Program-made: the position numbers and the translations under genes
DNA from: an uncultured Lachnospiraceae bacterium
GTDB taxonomy: Bacteria; Bacillota; Clostridia; Lachnospirales; Lachnospiraceae
Direction of reading: 5' to 3'
DNA: 40,370 nt
NCBI GenBank assembly: GCA_902476265.1
Contig: CABSCP010000041.1
Coordinates: forward strand, 1 to 40,370
Notes under the pieces: model-generated
The model's database searches: none
Told to the model about the DNA's origin: nothing
The model's input: the letters and a program-made list of their open reading frames with translations, nothing else
Part shown: positions 22,571 to 31,940 of the stretch, in pieces
How positions within the stretch are numbered: the stretch's first letter is position 1
Layout: every line of letters begins with the position of its first letter

Positions 22571-24859
22571 ATGAAGAGTATCAGCTGGAAAAAGAGACTG
22601 TTTCTTTCCTATATTTTTGTGGGAGTGATCCCGCTGTTTGTGCTGGGCGCTTTCTTTTACTATGCAAACCGGTTGTCCATGAGCCAGGAGAAGGAGAAGA
22701 CGAACAGTTCCATGCTTTCACAGGCCATGCAGAAACTGGACTATGTGACGGAGAAAATGAACAGCGCCGCTTATCACTTTTCAGGGACAGAGATGGCGGA
22801 ACAGTTGAATGCCGTGCGCAATCAGGCGGTGGATATTGATGAGGGCATGGTGCTTTCCCAGCTCGCAACGTATTCCAATATTGTGGGGGATGAGGAAAGC
22901 CCTGCATCCGCCATTTTGTATCTGCGGGGAGACAAATATATTTATGCGCCGGGCGGCCGGGTGACATATTCTGACTTTGAAAAGGATATGGGGCGGTTCG
23001 GAGACTTGAATCAGGTATCGTTTTTCACCTCGCTCAATTCGCTGAATAATGAAACATCCATAAAGATCGGCGGAGGGATGCCGGACCAGGATGCGGTGGT
23101 CTATTTTTTGTATGCGGTTCCTTACATGAACAATATTCCGGTGGCAACCATCGGTTTTGGATTTGATCATCAGGCGCTGGAAAATATGATCAGAACTTAT
23201 TTTCCGCTGCCATCCGCCATTTATCTGTTTAACGAGAAGTTTCAGAATATCTATGTCCAAAGATCAGGGAGGGAATCGGCGGAGGATCCGGCGGCCCTGG
23301 ATGCGGCAGCACTGGCCGCAAGAAAGACCGGGGGCAGGTTTGCGGAAGAAAAAATCAACGGAAAAGACTATGTGATTCTAAGGGAGATTTCAGCCAATTC
23401 CGGATATACTTTAGTAGCGGTTACAGAGAAAAATGATTTTTACCAGTATCGGAATCCGCTTTTTTTCTGGTTCTTTTTTCTGGCGCTGATTTTGTTTGTC
23501 AGCGGCATTTTCCTGTCCCTGCTGGTGTCAAAACGCACATACCGGCCGATTCAGAATCTGTTGGATAAGGTGATCAGAGAGGATGGAAATGTCTCCTCTG
23601 TATTGGAGGAGAGCAATGAATTTGAGCTGTTGAATAACCGCTGGAACGATATCCGGAATAAAAATGAAGAACTGAACGCATTGGTGAACCGGCAGAGACC
23701 CATGGTGGTAGCGTCCTGTCTGCGACGGATTCTAAAAGGAAAATTCAAAACCCGGGAGGAAATGGAAGCGACATTGAAATCCGCGGCAGTCAATCTGGGG
23801 TACCGGTATAATTTTGTGATTTTACTGCCCATTCCCATGGAAGAAGGCGTGGACCAGGAAAAGAGCATCCGAATCCTCTCCGTGCTGGCAGACAACATGC
23901 AGCCCTGGCTGCATATGTACGGCCTGGATATGTTAAAGGATGACGGGATAGCGATCATAGTCAACTGTCAGAAACGGGAATCGGGCCCGGAAAATACGGA
24001 TATCCGGAATCTTGTGGCGGAGCATCTGTATGAAAGACTGCAGACAGAGTACGGGATCGAAATGCCCTTTTATATCGGGAGAATCTATGAGGACCCGATG
24101 GAAATCTGTCGCTCTTTTATCGAGGCTGCCGCCGTGGCGGATGATTACAGAATGCTGGGAAATCAAAAGATTATATTATTTGAGGAGATTGGAAAAGAAG
24201 AACAAAATTTGCAATATCCTGTGCTGGAACAGGCCGTCTATATCCAGTGTTTGAAACAGGCAAACGAGGCTGCGGCGCTCACTGCGCTGGACAATATGAT
24301 CCGGGGAATCGCACCGTTAAAATCCTTTGTGATTACGCAGTGTCTGTGTTTTGATATTATCAATATGACAATAAAGACACTGGATCAGATGAAAGGATTT
24401 GAGTTGAAAAATGTGGATTTGAAAAAGATCTGTACCTTTGGAAGCCTGTCGGAATTTCAGGAAAAAGCATCCGGTCTCACATCGGAGATCTGCAGACAAT
24501 TCGCACAGTTTAAGGACAACAGGAATGATGCGTTAAAGGCAGGAATCCTGACCTATGTCAACCAACACTTCGGAGAGAGCGGAATGGGGCTGGATGCGGT
24601 GGCGGATGAATTTGGCGTATCCTCCAATTATCTGAGCCGTTTCTTCAAACAAGAAACGGGATGCACCTTCATCCAGTATGTAACGATGATCCGGATGGAC
24701 CGCGCCAAGGAGCTTCTGATCAACAGTGATATGCAGATTAAGGAGATCGTGGCGGAAATCGGTTACATTGATGTGGCCAATTTTGTGCGGAAGTTTAAAA
24801 GCTACGAGGGGGTGACACCGGGACAATACCGGGAGAGAATGCGAAAAGGGATGGATTAG
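22571..24859 (+). CDS. Membrane-bound AraC-family sensor/regulator
   Basis: The protein is 762 aa. TM1 is at about 12-33. A large extracytoplasmic sensor (about 34-295, Cache-like arrangement) and TM2 (about 297-320) precede a HAMP-like/linker region. A C-terminal double helix-turn-helix occupies about 660-758 (LDAVADEFGVSSNYLSRFF and IKEIVAEIGYIDVANFVRKF, ending in VTPGQY). It is a one-component transmembrane regulator of the type often paired with Lpl/Ytc sugar importers. GGAGG is 5 nt before ATG 22571. It lies 36 nt after sulfatase 1 and 5 nt before sulfatase 2, so all three are co-transcribed. It probably senses an extracellular sulfated sugar and acts on the ACAT repeats (inference). Confidence 0.9.
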   Translation: MKSISWKKRLFLSYIFVGVIPLFVLGAFFYYANRLSMSQEKEKTNSSMLSQAMQKLDYVTEKMNSAAYHFSGTEMAEQLNAVRNQAVDIDEGMVLSQLATYSNIVGDEESPASAILYLRGDKYIYAPGGRVTYSDFEKDMGRFGDLNQVSFFTSLNSLNNETSIKIGGGMPDQDAVVYFLYAVPYMNNIPVATIGFGFDHQALENMIRTYFPLPSAIYLFNEKFQNIYVQRSGRESAEDPAALDAAALAARKTGGRFAEEKINGKDYVILREISANSGYTLVAVTEKNDFYQYRNPLFFWFFFLALILFVSGIFLSLLVSKRTYRPIQNLLDKVIREDGNVSSVLEESNEFELLNNRWNDIRNKNEELNALVNRQRPMVVASCLRRILKGKFKTREEMEATLKSAAVNLGYRYNFVILLPIPMEEGVDQEKSIRILSVLADNMQPWLHMYGLDMLKDDGIAIIVNCQKRESGPENTDIRNLVAEHLYERLQTEYGIEMPFYIGRIYEDPMEICRSFIEAAAVADDYRMLGNQKIILFEEIGKEEQNLQYPVLEQAVYIQCLKQANEAAALTALDNMIRGIAPLKSFVITQCLCFDIINMTIKTLDQMKGFELKNVDLKKICTFGSLSEFQEKASGLTSEICRQFAQFKDNRNDALKAGILTYVNQHFGESGMGLDAVADEFGVSSNYLSRFFKQETGCTFIQYVTMIRMDRAKELLINSDMQIKEIVAEIGYIDVANFVRKFKSYEGVTPGQYRERMRKGMD

Positions 24860-24864
24860 AGAGG

Positions 24865-26379
24865 ATGGAATGTAAGAAAAAAGGTGTTAAATCAGCGCCG
24901 AAAGGCTATAATATTCTGCTGATCACTACGGATACCCAGCGGACAGATACCCTGTCCTGTATGGGCAGTCCGTTCGCGCATTCTCCCTGCCTGGACAGGC
25001 TGGCGGCGGAGGGCGTACTGTTTGAAAGGGCTTATACGGCAGCGCCGGCCTGTATGCCGGCCAGATGCAGCATTTTAACCGGTCTGCATGCGCCGCTGCA
25101 TGGTTGTGTGGAAAATGGGGTAAAGCGGTATGACGGCCTGCCGGTTTTTATGGACGCACTGAAAGAACTGGGGTATCGGAATATGATGTTTGGCAAAACG
25201 CATTTCGGTCCGATTCCGGCATCTTTTGATATTGCAGAGACTATAAACGGGGAAAAGGGGCAGAGCAGACAGGATTTTTATTCCCGCTACTTTGCAGAGT
25301 CCGGTTATCCGGAGGCGTCCGGCTTCCCCAACTCTACACCGGAAGCTCACTGTCTGGACAGCCTGATTGTGGATAGGACGATTCACCACATTCGGGAGGC
25401 GGAGAAAACGAAAACCCCGTTTTTCGCTTTCTGCTCTCTTCCGAGCCCTCATTCCCCGCTGGATCCGCCGCCGGAATGGGAAGACTGTTACCGGACGCAG
25501 GACATTCCCGCGCCTCATTGCACGAAAGAGGAGTGGAAGACACTGCCGCCTTCTTTACAGGAATTGTGTAATCTTGGGAAGAAGGGGAAAACGGGAGACT
25601 GGATTGCCGACCTTGTGGAAGGGGAAGGAAATGTGGCTGAGAATACAGACATAGAATCAGTAAAGCGTTACAAGGCCCTCTATTATGCCGACGCCGCTTA
25701 CTGTGACGCGCTGGTGGGACGGCTGCTCGCCTTTCTGGATGAGAGTGGGCTGCGGAAAAGTACGCTGGTGATCTTTACCTCCGATCATGGACAGCAGTAT
25801 TTTGACCACGGATTTAATGATAAACATAACTTCTATGAGGAAACCTGCCGGATTCCCCTGATTTTCAGTCTGCCCGGCGTTCTGCCGCAGAAAAAACGCT
25901 GCAGCTTTGCCAGTACCGTGGATCTGGCGCCCAGTATAGTGGGCGCGGCGGGGGGCTGTTACAGAGAGGCCAACGGGTTTGATCTTTTTACACCGCTTGT
26001 GCACAATGAGAATATGCCCCGTACCTGCGCTGTCTCTTATATCCAGCACAGTATGGCGCTGATCACAGAGCGTTTTTCGTTGGAATATTATCTGGATGAC
26101 AGGTGCCTCCGCCTGTTTGACAGGCAGAATGATCCGGTCCAGGATAAAAATCTGGCGCAGGAACCGCGCTGGAAACAGTTGAGTCATGAATTGCTGGAAG
26201 CGCTGCTACTCTGGTATCTGGAACTGACCGATATAAAGGAGCTGCAGGCCAGACTTTCGTCAGGGGGGCCTGTGGCGGCAAGGGCTGTCAGACGTCTGCG
26301 AAAGGTGGAGGGAAATGACGGAGACAGAAATCTTGGAGACGCCGTGAACAGAATAATGGTTGAGAGTGCCATCCGTTGA
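24865..26379 (+). CDS. Type I sulfatase, Cys-type (formylglycine-dependent), no. 2
   Basis: The protein is 504 aa with no signal peptide. The signature is CMPARCSILTGL with C63 and R67; N-terminal metal ligands lie in ITTDTQ; C-terminal TSDHGQQYFDHGFNDKHN. It is clearly related to sulfatase 1 but divergent, so the two probably act on different sulfate positions. The start ATG 24865 follows the sensor's stop by 5 nt. Its GAGAGG is directly adjacent, too close to work well, so initiation is probably by translational coupling. The stop codon lies inside the terminator stem. Confidence 0.92.
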   Translation: MECKKKGVKSAPKGYNILLITTDTQRTDTLSCMGSPFAHSPCLDRLAAEGVLFERAYTAAPACMPARCSILTGLHAPLHGCVENGVKRYDGLPVFMDALKELGYRNMMFGKTHFGPIPASFDIAETINGEKGQSRQDFYSRYFAESGYPEASGFPNSTPEAHCLDSLIVDRTIHHIREAEKTKTPFFAFCSLPSPHSPLDPPPEWEDCYRTQDIPAPHCTKEEWKTLPPSLQELCNLGKKGKTGDWIADLVEGEGNVAENTDIESVKRYKALYYADAAYCDALVGRLLAFLDESGLRKSTLVIFTSDHGQQYFDHGFNDKHNFYEETCRIPLIFSLPGVLPQKKRCSFASTVDLAPSIVGAAGGCYREANGFDLFTPLVHNENMPRTCAVSYIQHSMALITERFSLEYYLDDRCLRLFDRQNDPVQDKNLAQEPRWKQLSHELLEALLLWYLELTDIKELQARLSSGGPVAARAVRRLRKVEGNDGDRNLGDAVNRIMVESAIR

Positions 26380-26398
26380 TCCCGGATGGCTCTTTTTT
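26362..26398 (+). terminator. Terminator of sulfatase unit 1
   Basis: GCCATCCG (26368-26375) pairs with CGGATGGC (26383-26390), extended by an imperfect AGA/TCT, followed by TCTTTTTT. It overlaps the last codon of the sulfatase 2 gene. Confidence 0.85.
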
Positions 26399-26415
26399 GC
26401 CTAAAACAGGAAAAG

Positions 26416-26447
26416 ACATATTGCAAAGAAATGACATGTTGTGCAAA
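26416..26447 (+). promoter_or_regulatory. ACAT-type direct repeats, candidate operator of the transporter unit
   Basis: ACATATTGCAAA (26416-26427) is identical to the first repeat before unit 1. ACATGTTGTGCAAA (26434-26447) starts 18 bp later. A further TTACATACGAAA begins at about 26456-26458. Together they form the same three-block layout as at 20984-21034. Confidence 0.5.
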
Positions 26448-26547
26448 TTGCTTTTTTACATACGAAATAGAAATCACAAATTGTAAAATATGTCTAAGAA
26501 TAGTAAACTCCAAATATCGAAAGACACAACGACGAAAGGAAACAGAT

Positions 26548-27471
26548 ATGAAACCAAAACAGAAAATGTCGGTGAGATTAAGAAGAAATTTCATACGATA
26601 CAAGTATATTTATCTGATGCTGATACCGGTTCTTCTATATTATGCAGTGTTCTGCTATGGACCCATGGGCGGTGTGGTGATCGCATTCCAGAACTTTAAA
26701 CCGGCGCTGGGTATTGCGGGAAGCAAATGGGTGGGGATGAAGCACTTTGTGGATTTCCTGACAGGTCCCTATGCCTGGAGACTCATCCGGAATACGCTGT
26801 TGATCAATGTGCTGCAGATTCTGTTCGCTTTTCCGGTACCGATCATCGTAGCGCTTCTGATCAATGAGATCCGCTGCAAAAAGTATAAAAAGGTAGTGCA
26901 GACCGTCAGCTATATGCCTCATTTCATCTCGCTGGTTGTTATGTGCGGGCTGCTCGTCACCTTCTGCCGGTCAGACGGAATCTTCAATGATTTTCTTTCT
27001 TTATTCGGGGTGGAGCGCAGTAACCTTCTGGCAAATGCGAGACTGTTCCGGCCGCTGTATGTGCTCAGCGGAATCTGGCAGGAAGCTGGCTGGGGCAGTA
27101 TCATTTATCTGGCGACGCTCTCCACCATTGATCCGGGACTGTATGAGGCGGCAACGATTGACGGAGCCAGCCGCTTTCAGAGAATGCTCTATGTTTCTTT
27201 TCCGGGATTGGTGCCGATCATTATCGTACAGCTGATCATGCGCGTGGGAAATATTCTGACCACCGGATTTGAAAAAGTGTTCCTGTTGTACAGTCCTCTC
27301 ACCTATGATACCGCAGATATTATTTCTACCTATATATACAGGCAGGGGCTGGAGTTGAGTAACTATAGTTATGGCACAGCTGTGGGGCTGTTCAATTCGG
27401 TCGTCAACCTGATCATTTTAGTGCTGGCCAACTACATCAGCAAAAAAGCGACGGAGGAAAGCCTGTGGTAA
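26548..27471 (+). CDS. Sugar ABC transporter permease, LplB family
   Basis: The protein is 307 aa with six predicted membrane helices. The permease EAA loop is YEAATIDGASRFQRMLYVSFPG at about 180-200, which contacts the ATPase. N-terminal YIYLMLIPVLLYYAVFCYGPM is typical of the LplB/YteP type. GAAAGGA lies 7 nt before ATG 26548; the frame is open back to 26386, but that part overlaps the operator. It is first in a unit with the second permease (15-nt gap), the binding protein and the maturase. No ATPase gene is present, as usual for this family, which shares MsmX. Confidence 0.93.
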   Translation: MKPKQKMSVRLRRNFIRYKYIYLMLIPVLLYYAVFCYGPMGGVVIAFQNFKPALGIAGSKWVGMKHFVDFLTGPYAWRLIRNTLLINVLQILFAFPVPIIVALLINEIRCKKYKKVVQTVSYMPHFISLVVMCGLLVTFCRSDGIFNDFLSLFGVERSNLLANARLFRPLYVLSGIWQEAGWGSIIYLATLSTIDPGLYEAATIDGASRFQRMLYVSFPGLVPIIIVQLIMRVGNILTTGFEKVFLLYSPLTYDTADIISTYIYRQGLELSNYSYGTAVGLFNSVVNLIILVLANYISKKATEESLW

Positions 27472-27486
27472 GGCATGGAGGAAGAG

Positions 27487-28362
27487 ATGAGAAAAAGAAA
27501 AGCGACAGGCGACAGAATATTTATCGGAATTGTATATGTGTTGATGGGGCTGATGGCGCTGGTCTGCCTATATCCCATGTGGCATGTGGTGATGGCATCT
27601 TTCAGCGACCCTATTGAACTGATGCGGCATACAGGCGTAATTTTAAAGCCCCTGGGACATTCGTTGGAAGGTTATAAGGTGGTCATCCAAAATCCCAACA
27701 TCCCCAGGAGCTACTTAAACACCATTTTTTATGTGCTGCTGGGAACCTCCATCAATATGTTTCTCACCACGCTTGGGGCATATGCGCTTTCCAGAAAAGG
27801 ATTTATGTTCAAGAAGACCATGACGCTTCTGATCGTTTTCACCATGTATTTCAATGCCGGGCTGGTTCCTAACTTCCTGTTGGTAAAAGGCCTGGGAATG
27901 TATAATACGGTCTGGGCGATGGTTTTACCGGGGGCGGTGTCCACCTGGAACCTGATTGTGATGAAAACGGCTTTTCAATCGGTGCCGGTGAGCCTGGAGG
28001 AATCCGCCCGGCTGGACGGAGCCAATGACTTCACCATCCTGTTTCGGATATTTCTTCCATTGTCGAAAGCGACGGTGGCTGTTATGATTTTATTTTATGC
28101 GGTTGCACACTGGAGTTCCTGGTTCAATGCAATGATCTACCTGCGGGAACGGACAAAATTTCCGCTGCAGCTGATCATGCGGGAAATTCTCATTTCCAAT
28201 TCCACCAGCGGTAATTCCATGGCGGATACGGATGTGATGTTTTTGCAGGAAGTGGTGAAATATGCCACAATCGTGGTTTCCACGGTACCAATTCTGTTCA
28301 TTTATCCGTTTGCCCAGAAATATTTTATGTCAGGAGTGATGATGGGCTCGGTGAAAGAATGA
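27487..28362 (+). CDS. Sugar ABC transporter permease, YtcP/CUT1 family
   Basis: The protein is 291 aa with six predicted membrane helices. The EAA loop is LEESARLDGANDFTILFRIF followed by LPLSKA. The second member of the heterodimeric channel. GGAGG (27477-27481) is 5 nt before ATG 27487; an in-frame ATG at 27475 overlaps that site and is less likely. It is followed after 32 nt by the binding lipoprotein. It ends in the family-typical KYFMSGVMMGSVKE. Confidence 0.93.
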   Translation: MRKRKATGDRIFIGIVYVLMGLMALVCLYPMWHVVMASFSDPIELMRHTGVILKPLGHSLEGYKVVIQNPNIPRSYLNTIFYVLLGTSINMFLTTLGAYALSRKGFMFKKTMTLLIVFTMYFNAGLVPNFLLVKGLGMYNTVWAMVLPGAVSTWNLIVMKTAFQSVPVSLEESARLDGANDFTILFRIFLPLSKATVAVMILFYAVAHWSSWFNAMIYLRERTKFPLQLIMREILISNSTSGNSMADTDVMFLQEVVKYATIVVSTVPILFIYPFAQKYFMSGVMMGSVKE

Positions 28363-28394
28363 TAAATTTTACAAAAAGGAAAGGAAGGGTAAAA

Positions 28395-30002
28395 ATGACA
28401 AAGAAAAGAGTGCTGAGTCTGCTGCTGACAGTGACCATGCTTGGGCTGACGGCATGCGGGGACGCCGGGAAGGCGGCGTCAGGAGAAGTGCAGAACACGG
28501 AGACGGCGAAAACGGTGGAGACAGGAAGCGGAAATACGGAGGAACCGGTCACATTGACCTATTGGGTGCCGTTAAACGGCGCCGCAGCCAAATACATCAC
28601 CAGTTATAATGAAAATACGGCCTATCAGGAAGCAATGAAAAAACTGGGGATTCAGATCGAATTTATACATCCGGCAATCGGGCAGGAACAGGAAGAATTC
28701 AATCTATTGTTTTTAGGAGATGAACTGCCGGATATTATCGCTTTTGCAGACCACTACACCGGCGGTGAATTCCAGGGAATGCGGGACGGCGTGTTTCTGG
28801 ATCTTACGGACCTGGTGCCGGAGTATGCGCCGGACTATTACAAAATACTGACGGAGGATGAAGAGTTTTACCGGGAATCTACGGATAACGAAGGGAGGAT
28901 TGCTACCTTTAACAACTATAAGCCGATAGGGGATCCTCCGCATCGCAGATGGATTTTAAATCAGGATTTGCTGAATGAACTGGGATGCGAGATCCCGCAG
29001 ACGGTGGCAGATTTTGAGGTTATGTTTGAGAAGATGTTGGAAAAGGGAATTACGCCTTATCTTTTGGACAGGACCGGATATGAAGTGCAGCTCATGGGGA
29101 TGTATGATCTGTATATGAACATCGGAAACCGTTTTTACCAACAGGATGGCAAGGTGAAATTTGCGCCCATGGAGGATAAATTTAAGGACTATCTGGCTCT
29201 TTTGAATAAGTGGTATACAAAAGGATACATCTCCAAGGATTTTTCCAGCATTCAGGGCACAGAGTCGGATACCTTGTTTGATACCGGCCAGATCGGTACT
29301 TATCTGGCAGCCATTGTTGCCAGCTATAACCGTGGACAGGCCCAGGGAATCAATGTGGTTTCAGCGCCTTATCCGAGATTGGAAGAGGGGCAACAGCTGC
29401 ACTGGGATGACTGTGACGTATGGCCGAGAACCAAATTCAACGAGACTACGGTTGCGATCAGCAAAGACTGTAAAAATGTGGAAGCAGCAATGAAATTCAT
29501 GAATTTCGCATACACGGAAGAAGGCGCAGAACTTTATAACTGGGGTGTGGAAGGCGTGAACTGGGACTGGCAGGGAGATAAGAGAGTTTATAACGACACA
29601 ATGCTCAACAACGGGAAATTCGGCACGGAGGAAGCCAGCTACATTTACAAAGTTCATTTTGCGCCAAAGGTCAACTATCCTGATGTGGAATGCCATGCGA
29701 ACCTTTTAAAGAGCGAAGGAGCTTTAAACAGCCGCCTGATGTGGTCGGATGATGATAAATCGGACAGTTCCCTGCAGCTGCCCCCGTTCCAGCTGGATGA
29801 AGAAGATCAGCAGACGGTAGCGGAAGTTGGAACGCCCATCTATACGTATGTGGATGAGATGACTTTAAAATTCATCACGGGAGCGGAATCCCTGGATCAT
29901 TTTGATTCTTTCCGGGATACGGTGAAATCCATGGGAATTGAAGAGGTTCTGCAACTGGAGCAGAAGGGTTATGAGGAATATATGGAGAAAAAGACGAAAT
30001 AA
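28395..30002 (+). CDS. Extracellular solute-binding lipoprotein of the sugar transporter
   Basis: The protein is 535 aa. The signal peptide ends in the lipobox LTAC with acylated C21. The mature protein starts with a low-complexity linker (about 22-48) and then a large two-lobed family 1 binding-protein fold (EPVTLTYWVPLNG opening). The size, above 500 residues, is typical of LplA-type partners of LplB/YtcP permeases. It captures the substrate outside the membrane. AAGGAAGGG lies 5-7 nt before ATG 28395. It is the third gene of the transporter unit. The ligand is presumed to be a sulfated sugar from context only. Confidence 0.93.
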   Translation: MTKKRVLSLLLTVTMLGLTACGDAGKAASGEVQNTETAKTVETGSGNTEEPVTLTYWVPLNGAAAKYITSYNENTAYQEAMKKLGIQIEFIHPAIGQEQEEFNLLFLGDELPDIIAFADHYTGGEFQGMRDGVFLDLTDLVPEYAPDYYKILTEDEEFYRESTDNEGRIATFNNYKPIGDPPHRRWILNQDLLNELGCEIPQTVADFEVMFEKMLEKGITPYLLDRTGYEVQLMGMYDLYMNIGNRFYQQDGKVKFAPMEDKFKDYLALLNKWYTKGYISKDFSSIQGTESDTLFDTGQIGTYLAAIVASYNRGQAQGINVVSAPYPRLEEGQQLHWDDCDVWPRTKFNETTVAISKDCKNVEAAMKFMNFAYTEEGAELYNWGVEGVNWDWQGDKRVYNDTMLNNGKFGTEEASYIYKVHFAPKVNYPDVECHANLLKSEGALNSRLMWSDDDKSDSSLQLPPFQLDEEDQQTVAEVGTPIYTYVDEMTLKFITGAESLDHFDSFRDTVKSMGIEEVLQLEQKGYEEYMEKKTK

Positions 30003-30050
30003 TTGAAGGAAAGGGAACCCCACTTATACGATTTTGCAATAGGGTGAAAT

Positions 30051-31178
30051 ATGCGGACATTAAGTGTTTTGATCAAGCCGGTTTCCGGGCTCTGCAATTT
30101 AAACTGCAGCTACTGTTTCTATGCGGACGAGATGAAGAACAGAGAGCGGGCGAGTTTTGGCAGGATGGACCTGGAAACACTGGAACAGTTATACAGAAAA
30201 ATCGCAGAAAGCGCCCCTCTGGAATGCAATCTTGCATTTCAGGGGGGTGAACCCATGCTGGCGGGAATTGCCTTTTATGAGGAGGCGGTCCGCCTGCAGA
30301 AAAAATATTTGAACGAAAAGTGCAGCGTCCATTATGCGATACAGACCAACGGTATTTTCATCGACCGGCAATGGTGCGCATTTTGGAGGGAGCAGGGGGT
30401 TCTGGTGGGTCTTTCCCTGGACGGCATCAAGGCGACGCACGATGTGTATCGGAAGGATGCAGCCGGAAACGGGACATGGGAAAAGGTGATGCGGGGGGCG
30501 CGACTGCTTCAGGAGCAGGAAGTACCGTTCAATGTTCTGACGGTAGTGAATGCCAGAACTGCGCCCAGAATTCGCCGGATCTACGAAGCTTTCCGAAAAA
30601 ACGGGTTTCGCTGGCAGCAGTATATTCCCTGTCTGGAACCGCTTAAGGAGGCGGACAGGGAACAGTCTTATTCCCTGACGCCGGAACTTTACGGGCACTT
30701 TCTGGTGGAGTTGTTTGATCTTTGGGATCAGGATCTGCAAAAAGGGAAGCAGCCTTATATCCGGCAGTTTGAGAGTTATATTGCACTGCTTTTGGGACAG
30801 CAGCCGGAGGCCTGTGAACAGCGGGGCACATGCAGTTTCCAGAATGTAATCGAGGCGGACGGCAGCATTTATCCCTGTGATTTTTATGTGCTGGATGAGT
30901 GGCGGTCAGGCAATGTATGGGACCCGGATTTTACGTTTGACAGAATGCCGGAGACCGGCAGCATTTTTTTAAAGGAAGAGACATTACCGCAGAAATGCAG
31001 GCAGTGCCGTTATTATGCGCTGTGCCGAAACGGATGCAGGAGGCTTGGGACGCAACAGCCGAACGGGGAAAATAGGAATCGATTTTGCAGTGCATATTTA
31101 TATTTTTTTGAACGCCGCCATGACAGGCTCAGAGAGATCGCCGCAGCCGTAAAAACCTGCCGTTTTTGTGAAAATTAG
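30051..31178 (+). CDS. Anaerobic sulfatase-maturating enzyme (anSME, radical SAM/SPASM)
   Basis: The protein is 375 aa. It oxidises the active-site cysteine (or serine) of sulfatases to formylglycine using SAM and three [4Fe-4S] clusters. The radical SAM motif is C15-x3-C19-x2-C22. GGEP is at 65-68. The SPASM region has C255, C261, C276 with D277 (YPCDFYV), then CRQCRYYALCRNGC and FC. The positions C15/C19/C22 and D277, the proposed base, match the Clostridium perfringens enzyme. AGGGTG lies 4 nt before ATG 30051. It is the last gene of the transporter unit (48 nt after the lipoprotein) and is the dedicated maturase for the two Cys-type sulfatases upstream. Confidence 0.95.
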   Translation: MRTLSVLIKPVSGLCNLNCSYCFYADEMKNRERASFGRMDLETLEQLYRKIAESAPLECNLAFQGGEPMLAGIAFYEEAVRLQKKYLNEKCSVHYAIQTNGIFIDRQWCAFWREQGVLVGLSLDGIKATHDVYRKDAAGNGTWEKVMRGARLLQEQEVPFNVLTVVNARTAPRIRRIYEAFRKNGFRWQQYIPCLEPLKEADREQSYSLTPELYGHFLVELFDLWDQDLQKGKQPYIRQFESYIALLLGQQPEACEQRGTCSFQNVIEADGSIYPCDFYVLDEWRSGNVWDPDFTFDRMPETGSIFLKEETLPQKCRQCRYYALCRNGCRRLGTQQPNGENRNRFCSAYLYFFERRHDRLREIAAAVKTCRFCEN

Positions 31179-31206
31179 CCGATTTTTGTGATAATTGGCG
31201 TTTCAA

Positions 31207-31235
31207 TTGCAGGGAGTAACCCTCAGTAGTATAAT
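31207..31235 (+). promoter_or_regulatory. Sigma-A promoter of the C39-like peptidase gene
   Basis: TTGCAG (31207-31212), 17-bp spacer, perfect TATAAT (31230-31235), 29 nt before the start codon. Confidence 0.7.
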
Positions 31236-31263
31236 AATTTACACGAAGAAAAAGGGGGCTGCA

Positions 31264-31881
31264 ATGATGGCAAGAGAAAAAAACGGTCAAAAAAAGCATG
31301 TCGTTAAAAAGGTTCTGTTAAGCATTCTCATCATTTTTGTGATATTTTTTGCGGGTTTGGGGATCTATAAACTATACGTTCATATGGTGACACCGTCTGA
31401 ATTTATGATAGTAGATGATAATTATTTTGATTATCAGAAGCATTATGAATGTTCGGGTTATTCTTCCGCCTATGTGCTCCGGAGTCTGGGGGAAGATGTG
31501 ACAGGATTGGAACTGCATGGGAGTTTTACCGGGAAGAATCCTGACGGGTCATTGGGGCCGGTCGGATTGCGGAAAAACCTGAACGCAGCAGGTTATCGGT
31601 GCAGCATCTTATCCGGCAGTCTGGAAGATTTGAAATATCGGGTGAGCAGGGGAACTCCTGTGATTGCGCTGATCAGGGTCAATACATTCCAGCCCTATCT
31701 TCATTACGTTCCTGTTGTAGGATATGATGACGAATATATTTATGTTGCAGAATCCTTGAAGAATCTGGCAAATGCGGAAAACGAAAATTATAACCGCGCG
31801 ATAGAAGTGGAAGACTTTTTGGAACTGTGGAAAACATCGAATTCACTGGATAATGTTTTTTTGACAATTAAAAACGATTGA
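31264..31881 (+). CDS. Membrane-anchored C39-like cysteine peptidase family protein
   Basis: The protein is 205 aa. A basic N-terminus and one membrane helix (about 14-37) are followed by an extracellular domain. A papain-like pattern of the C39_2 type is visible: C63 in YECSGYSSAYVLRSLG, H147 in YLHYVPVVGYDD, and D155/D156 after it. A bacteriocin-transporter context is lacking, so it is not a leader-processing ABC exporter. It is predicted to face outside as a signal anchor. GGGGGC precedes ATG 31264; a second ATG follows at once. Substrate unknown. It has its own promoter, so it is not part of the sulfatase unit. Confidence 0.8.
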   Translation: MMAREKNGQKKHVVKKVLLSILIIFVIFFAGLGIYKLYVHMVTPSEFMIVDDNYFDYQKHYECSGYSSAYVLRSLGEDVTGLELHGSFTGKNPDGSLGPVGLRKNLNAAGYRCSILSGSLEDLKYRVSRGTPVIALIRVNTFQPYLHYVPVVGYDDEYIYVAESLKNLANAENENYNRAIEVEDFLELWKTSNSLDNVFLTIKND

Positions 31882-31940
31882 ATTACATAGTCTGCCTCGT
31901 TTCAGGGAATACTTAAGCTGTATGAAAGGAGGCTGAAAAA

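Noticed and set aside
30051..31178. Peptide-modifying (RiPP) radical SAM enzyme
   Set aside because: Cluster cysteine positions and the YPCDFYV motif match anaerobic sulfatase maturases, and two Cys-type sulfatases are in the same locus.
31264..31881. Bacteriocin leader peptidase
   Set aside because: There is no ABC exporter domain and no double-glycine precursor gene nearby; it is a single-helix membrane-anchored C39-like protein.
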